A stretch of DNA of 28,572 bases from a virus. Made by a program: the position numbers and the translations under genes. The DNA is taken from the IMG/VR virus record IMGVR_UViG_3300032086_003046, positions 1 to 28,572 of that record. One strand, written 5' to 3'. The notes under the pieces were generated by a model, which ran no database searches, was not told the DNA's origin, and saw only the letters and a program-made list of their open reading frames with translations. Shown here in pieces: positions 6,826 to 14,437 of the stretch. Positions within the stretch are counted from its first letter, which is position 1, and the number at the start of each line of letters is the position of its first letter.

Positions 6826-7500
6826 ATGTCGAAAAATCCCTCTATACTTGTAGATACTCCTATTGGTGACCTAGAATGGGTTATTATTTCTGGCGAAGGC
6901 TCTGAAGACTTAAACGGTAATATGAAGTATAAAGCTTCTATGGTACTTGACCTAGAAAAGCAAGCACACTCAGAATTTGTTGCTATGGTCAAAGACTTTT
7001 GGAATACTAATAAACCAAAAGCGTTCAAAAAAGCCGAAGCAGATTCTATGGGGTTATATCCTCATAGGGTACCTACAGGAAATAAGGACGAGAATGGCGA
7101 TCCTATTTATGAAGAAACAGGAAAAGTTATTGTGGTTTTCAAAACTGGCACTACGTTTAAAGACGGCAAGCCTAAAACTGTTAAAGTATTTAACGCTAAA
7201 GGCGCTGAAGTTCTCTTGGGCGATAAGAAGATTGCTAACGGAAGTAGAGGCAGACTTGGTGGCGTTATGGCTATATATACTACAACGGATAGAAGTGGCA
7301 ACAAAATAGTTAATTCTGGTGTTACTTTTTATCTAAATAAAGTGCAATTAACTAAGTTTGTAGAATTCGTTGGCGAAGGCTTTGACGCTATTGAAGATGC
7401 TGAAGTAGAAGAAGCTTTCGAAGGTACTGGCGACATGGGTGCAGTAGTTGATGACGAAGTAACTGAAACTGCTACGATAGACAAACCTCGCTTAGATTAA
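6826..7500 (+). CDS. Single-stranded DNA-binding protein, T7 gp2.5-like
   Basis: This 224-residue protein has the shape of the T7 gp2.5/DUF2815 group: an OB-fold-like core and a long acidic C-terminal tail (about residues 185-224, with runs of D and E, ending DKPRLD). In the core, FKTGTTFKDGKPKTV (about 106-120) is followed by KVFNAKGAEVL, a conserved glycine-rich GSRGRLGG (about 143-150), and then a strand pair ending VTFYLNKVQLTKFVEF, parallel to the equivalent region of gp2.5. It would coat single-stranded DNA at the fork and recruit polymerase and helicase through its acidic tail. It has its own leader with hairpin and promoter-like boxes and is followed by a terminator, suggesting separate high-level expression, as expected for an SSB. 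Confidence 0.85.
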   Translation: MSKNPSILVDTPIGDLEWVIISGEGSEDLNGNMKYKASMVLDLEKQAHSEFVAMVKDFWNTNKPKAFKKAEADSMGLYPHRVPTGNKDENGDPIYEETGKVIVVFKTGTTFKDGKPKTVKVFNAKGAEVLLGDKKIANGSRGRLGGVMAIYTTTDRSGNKIVNSGVTFYLNKVQLTKFVEFVGEGFDAIEDAEVEEAFEGTGDMGAVVDDEVTETATIDKPRLD

Positions 7501-7520
7501 TAATAAGAAGTGCCAACTAT

Positions 7521-7552
7521 AGCCCGCATTATGCTTGTTGTGGGCTCTTTTT
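7521..7552 (+). terminator. Rho-independent terminator after SSB
   Basis: AGCCCGCA (7521-7528) pairs with TGTGGGCT (7539-7546) through 8 base pairs including one G-U, around a 10-base loop, and is followed by C and five T. It lies between the SSB stop and the polymerase start, so full-length transcription of the downstream replication genes must depend on readthrough or antitermination. Confidence 0.75.
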
Positions 7553-7571
7553 AACCAAATAGGATAAAGAT

Positions 7572-9236
7572 ATGTCAATCTATAAAACAGTTAATTTAGA
7601 TGAAGTACAAGCCGCAATAAACCCTTCTGAAGACCTTGCATTCGATACTGAAACTATTGGTAAATATGGACATATTAAGCTAGCTCAATTTTATCAACGG
7701 CATTGGAAGCAAGCTTTGATAGTGATAGACCCGCCAATATTTGACTTGTTCCTTTTATTAAATAATTTCAATAAAACTAATATTGTAATGCAATATGCTT
7801 CTTACGATATTAGCACCATACAAACCCAAACAGGTTCTCGTTGGGTACCTAAAACGTTTAGCGATACTTTCTTGCTCGCTAGATTGGCCTTTCCTCATTT
7901 AGACAAATACAGTTTAGATGAACTAATTGCTTTAGTTTATGATGGCGATCCTTACGCTGAAGCTAATATTATTAAAGCAGATATGCATAAAGCAGATTGG
8001 AAATTCTTAGACGAACAGAAATTACTCTATGCTGCAATAGATGTCTATTATTTATTTTATCTTTATGATAAAGTCAAGCATTGCGAAAATAGCTTATCTT
8101 ATAAAATAGATATGAGAGCATTACGACGTGCATTAGATTTTCAATGTAATGGTTTAGCAGTAGACAGAGATAAACTAGACGCTAAACTAAAACAGAATCT
8201 AATAGATATAGACTATGAAGCGCTTCCAATTAACGCTAATAGCTATAAACAAGTTAGACCTTATATCGGTTCGGATGAATCAGACGCAAAAGGATTAGCT
8301 AGATTAGCTATGTTTGGCAATGAAAAAGCTGCACAAGTACGTAGAGTTAGATCGTTGTTGAAACAAAATTCTTTTATTAAGAAATTTGACACTGAAGAAG
8401 GTAGAATATACGGTCGCTTTGCTCCTTCTACACGATCTGGGCGCTTCTCTTGTTCGGACCAAAATTTACAGCAGTTGCCTAGAGCTTTGAAAGGTTGTTT
8501 TGGAGTGTCTGAAGACAAGGTGCTAATTTTCTCTGATTATGCTCAATTAGAGTTAAGAACAATTGCGGCTATAACTGGCGATGTAGCTTTATGCCAATTC
8601 TTTTATAACAAAGAAGATGCGCACGGTATTGTAGCCGAAAAGTTTTTTGGGCCTAATTGGACTAAAGATAATAGACAGACAACTAAGACAATTAACTTTA
8701 ACGCGCTATACGGCGGAGGTGCGCCCATGCTACAGCAAATTCTACTAATGCAAGCTAATCAATGGCATGAAGTAGAAGCAGTACGAACAATGATGCGGAA
8801 ATGGAAACGCTTGTTTGCAGGCATCGCAGCATGGCAAGAAAACGGCATTAAAGAGCATAAGAAAGGTAGATTAGGTTCTACTCCTTTTGGTCGGCAGTAC
8901 AAAGGCCGTTTAATGACTGATCATCTTAATATTGAAAATCAAGGTTTTGGAGCAGACGTGGCTAAATTAGCTTTACACTATATGTATGATGATCTTATAG
9001 CTACTGATGCTAAATTAGTTAATTTCGTGCACGATTCTTACATTATTGAAATGGATAACGACGAATCTGCGTACAAAACTGTTTGTGCACGTTTAGCAGA
9101 AGCAATGAAAGATGCGTGGAGTGAAGCAAGTAAAATGGCCCGAATTAAAGATATACCAATGCCGGTAGAAGTATCTGTCGGTTTTAATTGGGGTGAAATA
9201 GAATCAGGTAAAACTATATACAGTACGGAGGCCTAA
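7572..9236 (+). CDS. polA: Family A DNA polymerase with 3'-5' exonuclease domain
   Basis: A 554-residue replicative polymerase. The exonuclease domain shows Exo I FDTET (D25, E27), Exo II region YASYD (D79) and Exo III YAAID (Y153, D157), so proofreading should be active. The polymerase domain shows STRSGRFSCSDQNLQQLPR (286-304), motif A SDYAQLELR (321-329, catalytic D322), motif B RQTTKTINFNALYG (368-381) with Phe376 at the E. coli Pol I 762 position, and motif C VHDS (486-489). Motif C has Ser instead of the usual Glu after the catalytic Asp488. Only about 130 residues separate Exo III from the motif before A, much less than in T7 polymerase (704 aa in total), so the thumb is strongly shortened. 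AGGATAAAG precedes the ATG, and its stop is directly followed by the ThyA-family start. Confidence 0.95.
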   Translation: MSIYKTVNLDEVQAAINPSEDLAFDTETIGKYGHIKLAQFYQRHWKQALIVIDPPIFDLFLLLNNFNKTNIVMQYASYDISTIQTQTGSRWVPKTFSDTFLLARLAFPHLDKYSLDELIALVYDGDPYAEANIIKADMHKADWKFLDEQKLLYAAIDVYYLFYLYDKVKHCENSLSYKIDMRALRRALDFQCNGLAVDRDKLDAKLKQNLIDIDYEALPINANSYKQVRPYIGSDESDAKGLARLAMFGNEKAAQVRRVRSLLKQNSFIKKFDTEEGRIYGRFAPSTRSGRFSCSDQNLQQLPRALKGCFGVSEDKVLIFSDYAQLELRTIAAITGDVALCQFFYNKEDAHGIVAEKFFGPNWTKDNRQTTKTINFNALYGGGAPMLQQILLMQANQWHEVEAVRTMMRKWKRLFAGIAAWQENGIKEHKKGRLGSTPFGRQYKGRLMTDHLNIENQGFGADVAKLALHYMYDDLIATDAKLVNFVHDSYIIEMDNDESAYKTVCARLAEAMKDAWSEASKMARIKDIPMPVEVSVGFNWGEIESGKTIYSTEA

Positions 9237-10043
9237 ATGCCAAGTCAATTTGAATTAGATTATATTAGTCTTATAGACAAAATTAAGCGTAAAGGAGTTC
9301 GCAGAGAAACTAGAAATTACCCTACTTTTTCTCTTTTCGGCGAAACTTTAGAGATAAGAGAACTAGAGCAAGGAATCTTTCCTATTTTAACAGGGCGTAA
9401 AATGTATTATAAAGGAGTATTAGGAGAATTCGCTGCTTTTATTCATGGAGTAGACAAATTAGAAGACTTTGAAAAGTTTGGCTGTAACTATTGGAGGCAG
9501 TGGGCTAATAAAGATGGTTCAATTAAAGTGGACTACGGCAACACTTGGAGGAATTTCGAGGGCTATGATCAGTTAGCTAAACTAATAGAGACACTTAAAA
9601 CTAATCCTGCGGATCGTAGGATGTTGATCTCTGGTTGGAGACCTCACGCTTTAGCTGAATTGTCTTTGCCTTGTTGTCATTTATTGTACCAATGGTATGT
9701 TAATGCGGATACTAATAGACTTGAAATGATATGGTATCAGCGATCTGTAGATGTAATGGTCGGTTTACCTTCAGATATTATCTTAGCAGCAATATGGAAT
9801 ATAACTTTAGCTGCTGAAGTAGGGCTAAAGCCGGGCAAGATTACTATGATGTTAGGTGATACACATATATATTCCAATCACGCAGAAGCAGCTATGCAAT
9901 ATTGTAGGCAATCGTTCCAAGCCCCTTATTCTCCAAAATACAAGATATTAGCTGGAACTAAATGCACTACATTTACTCCAGACGAATTTGAACTTATTGA
10001 TTACCATCCAGCAAATCCCATTAAATTCGAGGTACATACATGA
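9237..10043 (+). CDS. ThyA-family pyrimidine (hydroxy)methyltransferase, possibly dCMP-specific
   Basis: This 268-residue protein is the usual ThyA length. Family landmarks are clear: R26 for phosphate near the N-terminus, GEF with E64, WRQW (86-89), DRRMLISGW (126-134), catalytic C147 in LPCCH, YQRSVD (R169, S170, D172) and GDTHIYSNH (207-215). The enzyme transfers a one-carbon unit from methylene-tetrahydrofolate to C5 of a pyrimidine nucleotide. Thymidylate synthases have Asn (E. coli N177) in GLPFN to select dUMP; here the motif reads GLPSD, with D180. Asp is found at this place in T4 dCMP hydroxymethylase, and Asn-to-Asp mutants of synthase prefer dCMP. The substrate may therefore be dCMP, giving 5-hydroxymethyl- or 5-methyl-dCMP. 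The retained Trp pair and His148 look synthase-like, so ordinary dTMP synthesis is not excluded. GGAGG is 5 bases before the ATG, and the stop overlaps the kinase gene by 4 bases. Confidence 0.85.
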   Translation: MPSQFELDYISLIDKIKRKGVRRETRNYPTFSLFGETLEIRELEQGIFPILTGRKMYYKGVLGEFAAFIHGVDKLEDFEKFGCNYWRQWANKDGSIKVDYGNTWRNFEGYDQLAKLIETLKTNPADRRMLISGWRPHALAELSLPCCHLLYQWYVNADTNRLEMIWYQRSVDVMVGLPSDIILAAIWNITLAAEVGLKPGKITMMLGDTHIYSNHAEAAMQYCRQSFQAPYSPKYKILAGTKCTTFTPDEFELIDYHPANPIKFEVHT

Positions 10044-10672
10044 ATAATTCACACTTACCTAATATTTTAGTTTTAGGCTATAAAGAGCACGGTAAAGATT
10101 TTGTGTGCGAATTATTAGCTAAACATTTTGGTTTTAGTTTTACTTCTAGTTCTATGTTTTGCGCAGAAGAAATTCTCTTTCCACTCATGAAAGACAAATA
10201 TGCATATAAAGATGCAGAAGAGTGTTTTAATGATCGTAGAAGTAGTCAAGAAAAGCGCGCCTATTGGTTTGAACAAATTACGCAGTTCAACATACCTCAT
10301 AGAGATAGGTTAACTAGAGCAATATTGCGAACTAACGATATTTATTGTGGCATGCGCAATATAGAAGAATTTGAGGCCTCTAAACAGCATTTCCATTGCG
10401 TTGTTTGGGTAGATCGTAGTGAGCATTGTGAGCCTGAACCTGAAAGTTCTTGCACTGTGCATGCAAGTTTAGCTGATATAGTATTTGACAACAATGGCAC
10501 TAAAAAGCAAACTGAGCAAAAAGTTAAAAATTTGTATGCCACTATTATGCAGCAATATTTCAATAAAGAAATTGTTGTACCAGAACCGCAAAAAGTAGAA
10601 GTGGTTGCTATGGCCGCAGCTAAACCTAAATTTGATTTTAAACTGCAGACTAAAGGAACTTCAAATGAGTAA
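10040..10672 (+). CDS. Deoxynucleoside monophosphate kinase-like P-loop protein
   Basis: A 210-residue protein with a Walker A loop GYKEHGKD (13-20), in which Asp follows the Lys as in T4 gene 1 dNMP kinase and other phage dNMP kinases (GKD). A middle segment, DRLTRAIL followed by GMRNIEEFEA (about 107-116), resembles the substrate-binding/LID arginine region of these kinases, and VVWVDRS looks like a following core strand. It probably phosphorylates a dNMP to dNDP. It starts inside the stop of the ThyA-family gene (ATGA), so the two proteins are made together, suggesting that it acts on that enzyme's product. The C-terminal 40 residues are a basic, proline-containing tail not needed for the kinase fold. 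Confidence 0.65.
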   Translation: MNNSHLPNILVLGYKEHGKDFVCELLAKHFGFSFTSSSMFCAEEILFPLMKDKYAYKDAEECFNDRRSSQEKRAYWFEQITQFNIPHRDRLTRAILRTNDIYCGMRNIEEFEASKQHFHCVVWVDRSEHCEPEPESSCTVHASLADIVFDNNGTKKQTEQKVKNLYATIMQQYFNKEIVVPEPQKVEVVAMAAAKPKFDFKLQTKGTSNE

Positions 10673-11450
10673 GATAATTATTAGGCCTTCTTCTGTGGAC
10701 GCTTTTTTACAGTGTCCGCAGCAATGGTATCAAGTATTTATCAAAGGGCGTACCTCTATACCAGGCGCCCGTGCAGCTATAGGCACAGCTATACATAAAG
10801 CTGCAGAAGTTTTATGGAATAACGCCATGAAGACTAGATCTAAAGATTCTAATATGTCTGAGTTGACAGATGCGGCCATGGAGGCGTATTCAGAAGAAGA
10901 GCAAAAAGGTTTGATGTATGATAAAGACGAAAATAAAAATACTGCGGCAGTCGAAATAGTCAAAGGTACCGAAGCGTTTGTAGAAGACGTCGTGCCTTGG
11001 GTATCTATACCTACTGGGGTTGAAAAGCGGTTTACAGTAGAGTTAGAAGGCCATCCTATAGTTTCTGCAGTTAGTGGCACGGTTGATTATATAGCTGACG
11101 GCATCATAGCAGATTTAAAAACTACTAAACGTAAGCCTACAGTAGCTAATTACAAAACACAGCAGTCTATTTATAAGTTTTTAGCTGAGAAGAATGGCGT
11201 AAACGTCAAAGAAAATCAGATTCATGGAGTAGTTTTAAAGAAAGTTCCAGAAGGAACAGTAATTCCTGCAGCAATAGATGTGCCTCAAGCTAAATCTACT
11301 GTTAACACTTTATTAGATACTTTGGAAGTGTATAATGAAGATATAGTAGATCCTGATATTTTGTTTAGGGGTAATCCTAAATACTATTTGTGTAGTCCTA
11401 AGTATTGCTCATTCTATAACGAGTGCAAATTTGTCAAAGGAGAATCTTAA
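10665..11450 (+). CDS. Cas4/RecB-type PD-(D/E)XK exonuclease with Fe-S cysteines
   Basis: The real start is the ATG at 10665 (MSKIIIRPSS), preceded by AAAGGA, giving 261 residues; the longer frame lacks a sensible N-terminus. The protein shows the Cas4/AddB/RecB nuclease pattern: SSVDAFLQCPQQWY with C17, H44 in GTAIHKAAE, D141 in SGTVDYI, D150 and K152 in IADLKT, and QQSIY (Q167 and Y170) as motif QxxxY. Three C-terminal cysteines (C243, C248, C254) with C17 match the 1+3 arrangement that holds a 4Fe-4S cluster in AddB and Cas4. It probably resects DNA ends for recombination or degrades host DNA. It overlaps the kinase gene by 8 bases, and with the helicase, ligase and VRR-NUC downstream forms a DNA processing set. 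Confidence 0.85.
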   Translation: MSKIIIRPSSVDAFLQCPQQWYQVFIKGRTSIPGARAAIGTAIHKAAEVLWNNAMKTRSKDSNMSELTDAAMEAYSEEEQKGLMYDKDENKNTAAVEIVKGTEAFVEDVVPWVSIPTGVEKRFTVELEGHPIVSAVSGTVDYIADGIIADLKTTKRKPTVANYKTQQSIYKFLAEKNGVNVKENQIHGVVLKKVPEGTVIPAAIDVPQAKSTVNTLLDTLEVYNEDIVDPDILFRGNPKYYLCSPKYCSFYNECKFVKGES

Positions 11451-11620
11451 TGAGTGTTGAAAAAGAAGTGCAAAATAAAATACGTTATCGTAACGATAGA
11501 ATATCTAAGTTAGAAGCGGAGCTAAAAATATTACGAGATGAGCGTAAACTACTAGAAAGTTGTTTGAGGCCGCCGAAACCTATAGATATAGCTAATGCAG
11601 TAATGAACGAGTACTATTAA
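11450..11620 (+). CDS. Small coiled-coil protein
   Basis: A 56-residue protein beginning MSVEKEVQNKIRYRNDRISK. I choose the ATG at 11450, which shares one base with the previous stop (TAATG) and has AAAGGAGA just before it. Residues 5-45 form a heptad-like helix (ISKLEAELKILRDERKLLES). The protein ends PPKPIDIANAVMNEYY, a possible short binding peptide. It lies between the nuclease and the helicase, joined to each by one-base overlaps, so it may be a small cofactor of one of them; function unknown. Confidence 0.65.
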   Translation: MSVEKEVQNKIRYRNDRISKLEAELKILRDERKLLESCLRPPKPIDIANAVMNEYY

Positions 11621-12813
11621 TGAAGCCTAGAGAATCCCAAATTCGAATGGCAGAAAGAGCGTTTGCTGTATTAAAGGCAAATGCTCTTGTTTATTTAGCT
11701 GCAGAAGAGCGAACAGGTAAAACGTTAGCTTCTATATTAGTTGCAGAGAAATGTACTACAGTAAATAGAGTCTTAGTAGTTACTAAGAAAAAGGCTTTAG
11801 ACGGTTGGCGTGATACCTTGAAAAAGTTTAAACATACTAAGCAATATACAGTAACTAATTATCATCAAGCTAAAAAAGTAAATGGTAAAGACTTAGATCT
11901 TGTAATTTTAGATGAAGCACATAATTATATAGCTTCTTCTCCCAAGCCTTCAGGTTTATGGAAGACGATTAAGCCTTTAACTAAGAATTTGCCTCTTATC
12001 TATATCTCTGCTACGCCTCATGCACAAGGCTATCAGCAGTTATTCCATCAATTAGCGCTTAGTTCATGGTCTCCTTGGGTTGATTATATAAACTTTTACA
12101 AATGGTTTAAAGATTATGGAGTGCCTAATAAGATATGGATTCAGGGCCAAATGAAGGAAACCTATACTAAAACTAAAGAGGAACTAATTAGACAAGAAAC
12201 TAACCATTTATTTATAACAGCCACTAGACGAGAATTAGGGTTCGAGCACGAGCCAGAAGATAAACTTCATTATATAACTCTTAAGAAAGCCACTAAACAG
12301 CTTTATAATGATTTAATGAAAAAACGTCTTGCTGAAATGGAAGGAGAGATGCTTGTTTGCGATACGCCAATGAAATTGCGCGTAAGTCTTCACATGTTAG
12401 AAGGAGGTGTAGCTAAAATAGAAGATAAATATATCGTGCTAGACAATACTGAAAAGATAGACTATATCATAAGAGAATGGGGCGATACTAATGATATGGT
12501 TATCTTTTATCACTACATAGCCGAAGGAGAAAAGCTGAGGAAAATATTCGCCAATGCTGAAATATTGCAAGGTACTTCTTATGCAGAAGGAGTAGACCTA
12601 AGTAAATATAAACATTTAATTGTATATAGCCAAGATTTTAGCACAGCTAAACACACGCAACGGCGTGCAAGACAAGCAAATTTTAAGCGCAAAGAAGCTA
12701 TTACAGTACATTATTTAGTTGTAGAGAAAGCTATATCTGAACAAGCTTATCACACTGTGTCAGTGAATAAAACCAACTTTGTTGACTCTGTATTTGAAAG
12801 GATAGAACTATGA
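11620..12813 (+). CDS. SF2 (SNF2/DEAH-like) helicase
   Basis: A compact 397-residue superfamily 2 ATPase. Visible motifs are Walker A AEERTGKT (28-35), VLVVTKKK (51-58, Ia region), Walker B LVILDEAH (94-101), motif III SATPH (130-134), motif V-like GVDLSKYKHLIVYSQ (324-338) and motif VI QRRARQAN (347-354). These define a DEAH-box enzyme close to phage SNF2-like helicases, with little beyond the two RecA-like domains. It would remodel DNA or protein-DNA complexes in recombination or replication restart. It is joined to its neighbours by TAATG (upstream) and ATGA (downstream ligase) overlaps. Confidence 0.85.
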   Translation: MKPRESQIRMAERAFAVLKANALVYLAAEERTGKTLASILVAEKCTTVNRVLVVTKKKALDGWRDTLKKFKHTKQYTVTNYHQAKKVNGKDLDLVILDEAHNYIASSPKPSGLWKTIKPLTKNLPLIYISATPHAQGYQQLFHQLALSSWSPWVDYINFYKWFKDYGVPNKIWIQGQMKETYTKTKEELIRQETNHLFITATRRELGFEHEPEDKLHYITLKKATKQLYNDLMKKRLAEMEGEMLVCDTPMKLRVSLHMLEGGVAKIEDKYIVLDNTEKIDYIIREWGDTNDMVIFYHYIAEGEKLRKIFANAEILQGTSYAEGVDLSKYKHLIVYSQDFSTAKHTQRRARQANFKRKEAITVHYLVVEKAISEQAYHTVSVNKTNFVDSVFERIEL

Positions 12814-13652
12814 TTAAACAGCCAATGCTAGCTTATAGTAAAGTACCTGCTTTAGACACTATTAATTACCCTGTATTTGTTTCTCCTAAATTAGATGGTA
12901 TTAGATGTGTAATGTTAAATGGAATACCGCATACGTTTAATCGTAAAAATAAAGTATGGAACAAAGTACCTAATGAATTTGTCTGCCAAGAATTAAGTAA
13001 ATTAGCCTTACCTACTTTTGACGGAGAGCTCATGGTTAACGGAGGTTTTAATAAAGTTCAAAGTAGCATAATGAGTGCTAAAGGAGCTTGTGATTTTACG
13101 TATAATGTTTTTGATATTATCGCAGAAGCGCCTTTTTCTAAAAGAATAGAGCAGGTTACTAGTATTATTCGAACAATACAAAGTCCGCGCATTTCTGCTG
13201 TAGATCAATATTGGGTAGAAAATTCTACGCAATTGTTAAGTTTATGGGATAGTTTTATCGCAAAAGGCTATGAGGGCGCGATGGTACGAAGTTTATTAGG
13301 TCCATATAAGTTTGGACGGAGCACTTTAAAAGAAGGCTATTTAATGAAGCTAAAGCAGTTTTTTGAAAGTGAAGCTATCATAGTTGATTACAAAGAACTA
13401 ATGCACAACGCAGATACTACTACAAACAAACAAGAGAATATGTTTGGAGGTAATACCTTAGGCGCATTGGTAATGGATTGGAAAGGAGAGGAATTCGATT
13501 TAGGTTCTGGATTTAATCAAGAACAGCGAGATAAGATATGGGCGAACAAAGAAAGTCTTCTTGGTTCAACAGTTACTTTTAAATACCAAGAAGTAACTAA
13601 AGATAATAAACCTCGTTTTCCCGTATTTAAATCTTTTAGAGAAGGCTACTAG
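12810..13652 (+). CDS. ATP-dependent DNA ligase
   Basis: A 280-residue minimal nucleotidyltransferase ligase. The adenylated lysine is K27 in SPKLDG, with R32 after it; motif III is DGELMV (71-76, E73), motif IV EGAMVR (155-160) and motif V LMKLK (178-182). A C-terminal OB-fold-like domain follows, including VTFKYQEV near the end. The size is somewhat smaller than T7 ligase (359 aa), with no extra N-terminal domain. It would seal nicks between Okazaki fragments and after repair. The ATGA overlap with the helicase and the one-base overlap with the VRR-NUC gene mark it as part of one operon. Confidence 0.9.
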   Translation: MIKQPMLAYSKVPALDTINYPVFVSPKLDGIRCVMLNGIPHTFNRKNKVWNKVPNEFVCQELSKLALPTFDGELMVNGGFNKVQSSIMSAKGACDFTYNVFDIIAEAPFSKRIEQVTSIIRTIQSPRISAVDQYWVENSTQLLSLWDSFIAKGYEGAMVRSLLGPYKFGRSTLKEGYLMKLKQFFESEAIIVDYKELMHNADTTTNKQENMFGGNTLGALVMDWKGEEFDLGSGFNQEQRDKIWANKESLLGSTVTFKYQEVTKDNKPRFPVFKSFREGY

Positions 13653-13942
13653 TGGCGGAAGCTAAGCTTCAGGCTAAAATCCTAAAGTATTTAGAATCTT
13701 TAGGTTTTGTAGTCATTAAGATTGTCGTTGCTAATAAAGCAGGCCATGCAGATATAGTTTGTTGTGCGCCTAATGGCAAATTCTTCGCTATAGAAGTTAA
13801 AGACGATGACGTGCCTAGAGAACTACAAGAATATAAATTAAACTTATATCTTAAAAATAATGGAGTCGCTTTCTGGTGCGACTCCTATGAAATGTTTGAA
13901 AAAGAATTTAATAAAGTTAAACGTTCACTTGGACTTAAATAA
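13652..13942 (+). CDS. VRR-NUC-type endonuclease
   Basis: A 96-residue protein with the VRR-NUC form of the PD-(D/E)XK fold: helix EAKLQAKILKYLESLG, then HADIV with D34, followed by GKFFAIEVK with E48 and K50, and a helix with Q59. Stand-alone phage VRR-NUC proteins are thought to act on branched DNA such as Holliday junctions, a role consistent with the ligase and helicase upstream. The start is GTG at 13652 sharing one base with the ligase stop (TAGTG). It is the last gene of the rightward cluster and its end overlaps the end of the opposing holin gene by 18 bases. Confidence 0.85.
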   Translation: MAEAKLQAKILKYLESLGFVVIKIVVANKAGHADIVCCAPNGKFFAIEVKDDDVPRELQEYKLNLYLKNNGVAFWCDSYEMFEKEFNKVKRSLGLK

Positions 13943-14437
13943 ATTACCTCCTCTAGAACCAAACCACCACCCTACAGCCAACACAGTTAAGTATAAAGAT
14001 GCAGCTACCATATCTTTAAGCATAACAACTAATTCTGTTTTATCGAAAGCCTCTAATCCGCCTACTGCTACCCATACTTGGGCAAAAAGTGCAGTTACTG
14101 CAAGTAATAAGTAAGAAGTTACTGCAGGACGCACAAACTTTAGTAGACCTTCTACCTTGTTGCCGTGCTCTTGGGAGACTGTAAATGCAGCAAGTTCTCC
14201 TTCATTAATACGGATAGCGCCTTCAACTTCTGCTTTGTCTATTTGTTTGTCAACTAAATCTAGTTCATGTTCGCGTTCTAGTTTAGCTTCTTCAATATCC
14301 AGTTCACGCATTTTAGAGTCGAAGGCGTATTTTTCTCGCTGTGCCTTTAACTCAGTAAACTTAGTTATTACGCCTCCAACCAATCCTGTTATCCCGGCGG
14401 CTCCAGGACCTGCAAGTATATCAACTAACCAACTCAT
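13925..14437 (-). CDS. Holin, 3-TM GTA-holin-like
   Basis: A 170-residue membrane protein resembling the 'holin of 3 TMs' family known from gene transfer agents and many phages. A short glycine-rich hydrophobic N-terminus (6-25) is followed by a charged helical stretch (about 28-75), then two strong transmembrane segments, 101-127 beginning FVRPAVTSYLLL and 144-161 ending VGWWFGSR; RPxxT and WWFGSR are typical of the family. It would open the inner membrane at lysis. Its start overlaps the end of the DUF5675 gene by 17 bases. It is the last gene of the leftward virion/lysis operon and meets the VRR-NUC gene tail to tail. Confidence 0.8.
   Translation of the reverse strand: MSWLVDILAGPGAAGITGLVGGVITKFTELKAQREKYAFDSKMRELDIEEAKLEREHELDLVDKQIDKAEVEGAIRINEGELAAFTVSQEHGNKVEGLLKFVRPAVTSYLLLAVTALFAQVWVAVGGLEAFDKTELVVMLKDMVAASLYLTVLAVGWWFGSRGGNLFKSK

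Noticed and set aside
9237-10043. Plain thymidylate synthase (thyA) call
   Set aside because: Family membership is clear, but Asp at the dUMP-selecting position makes the substrate uncertain, so I left the gene symbol empty.
10605-10664. Upstream extension of the nuclease start
   Set aside because: The extra 20 residues overlap the kinase gene deeply and lack a ribosome binding site; the ATG at 10665 has AAAGGA.
10730-11080. 116-residue minus-strand frame
   Set aside because: It lies wholly inside the Cas4-like nuclease gene, which has clear catalytic motifs on the plus strand.
13860-14114. Plus-strand frame running across the convergent junction
   Set aside because: Low-complexity translation overlapping both the VRR-NUC gene and the holin gene in other frames, without start signals.
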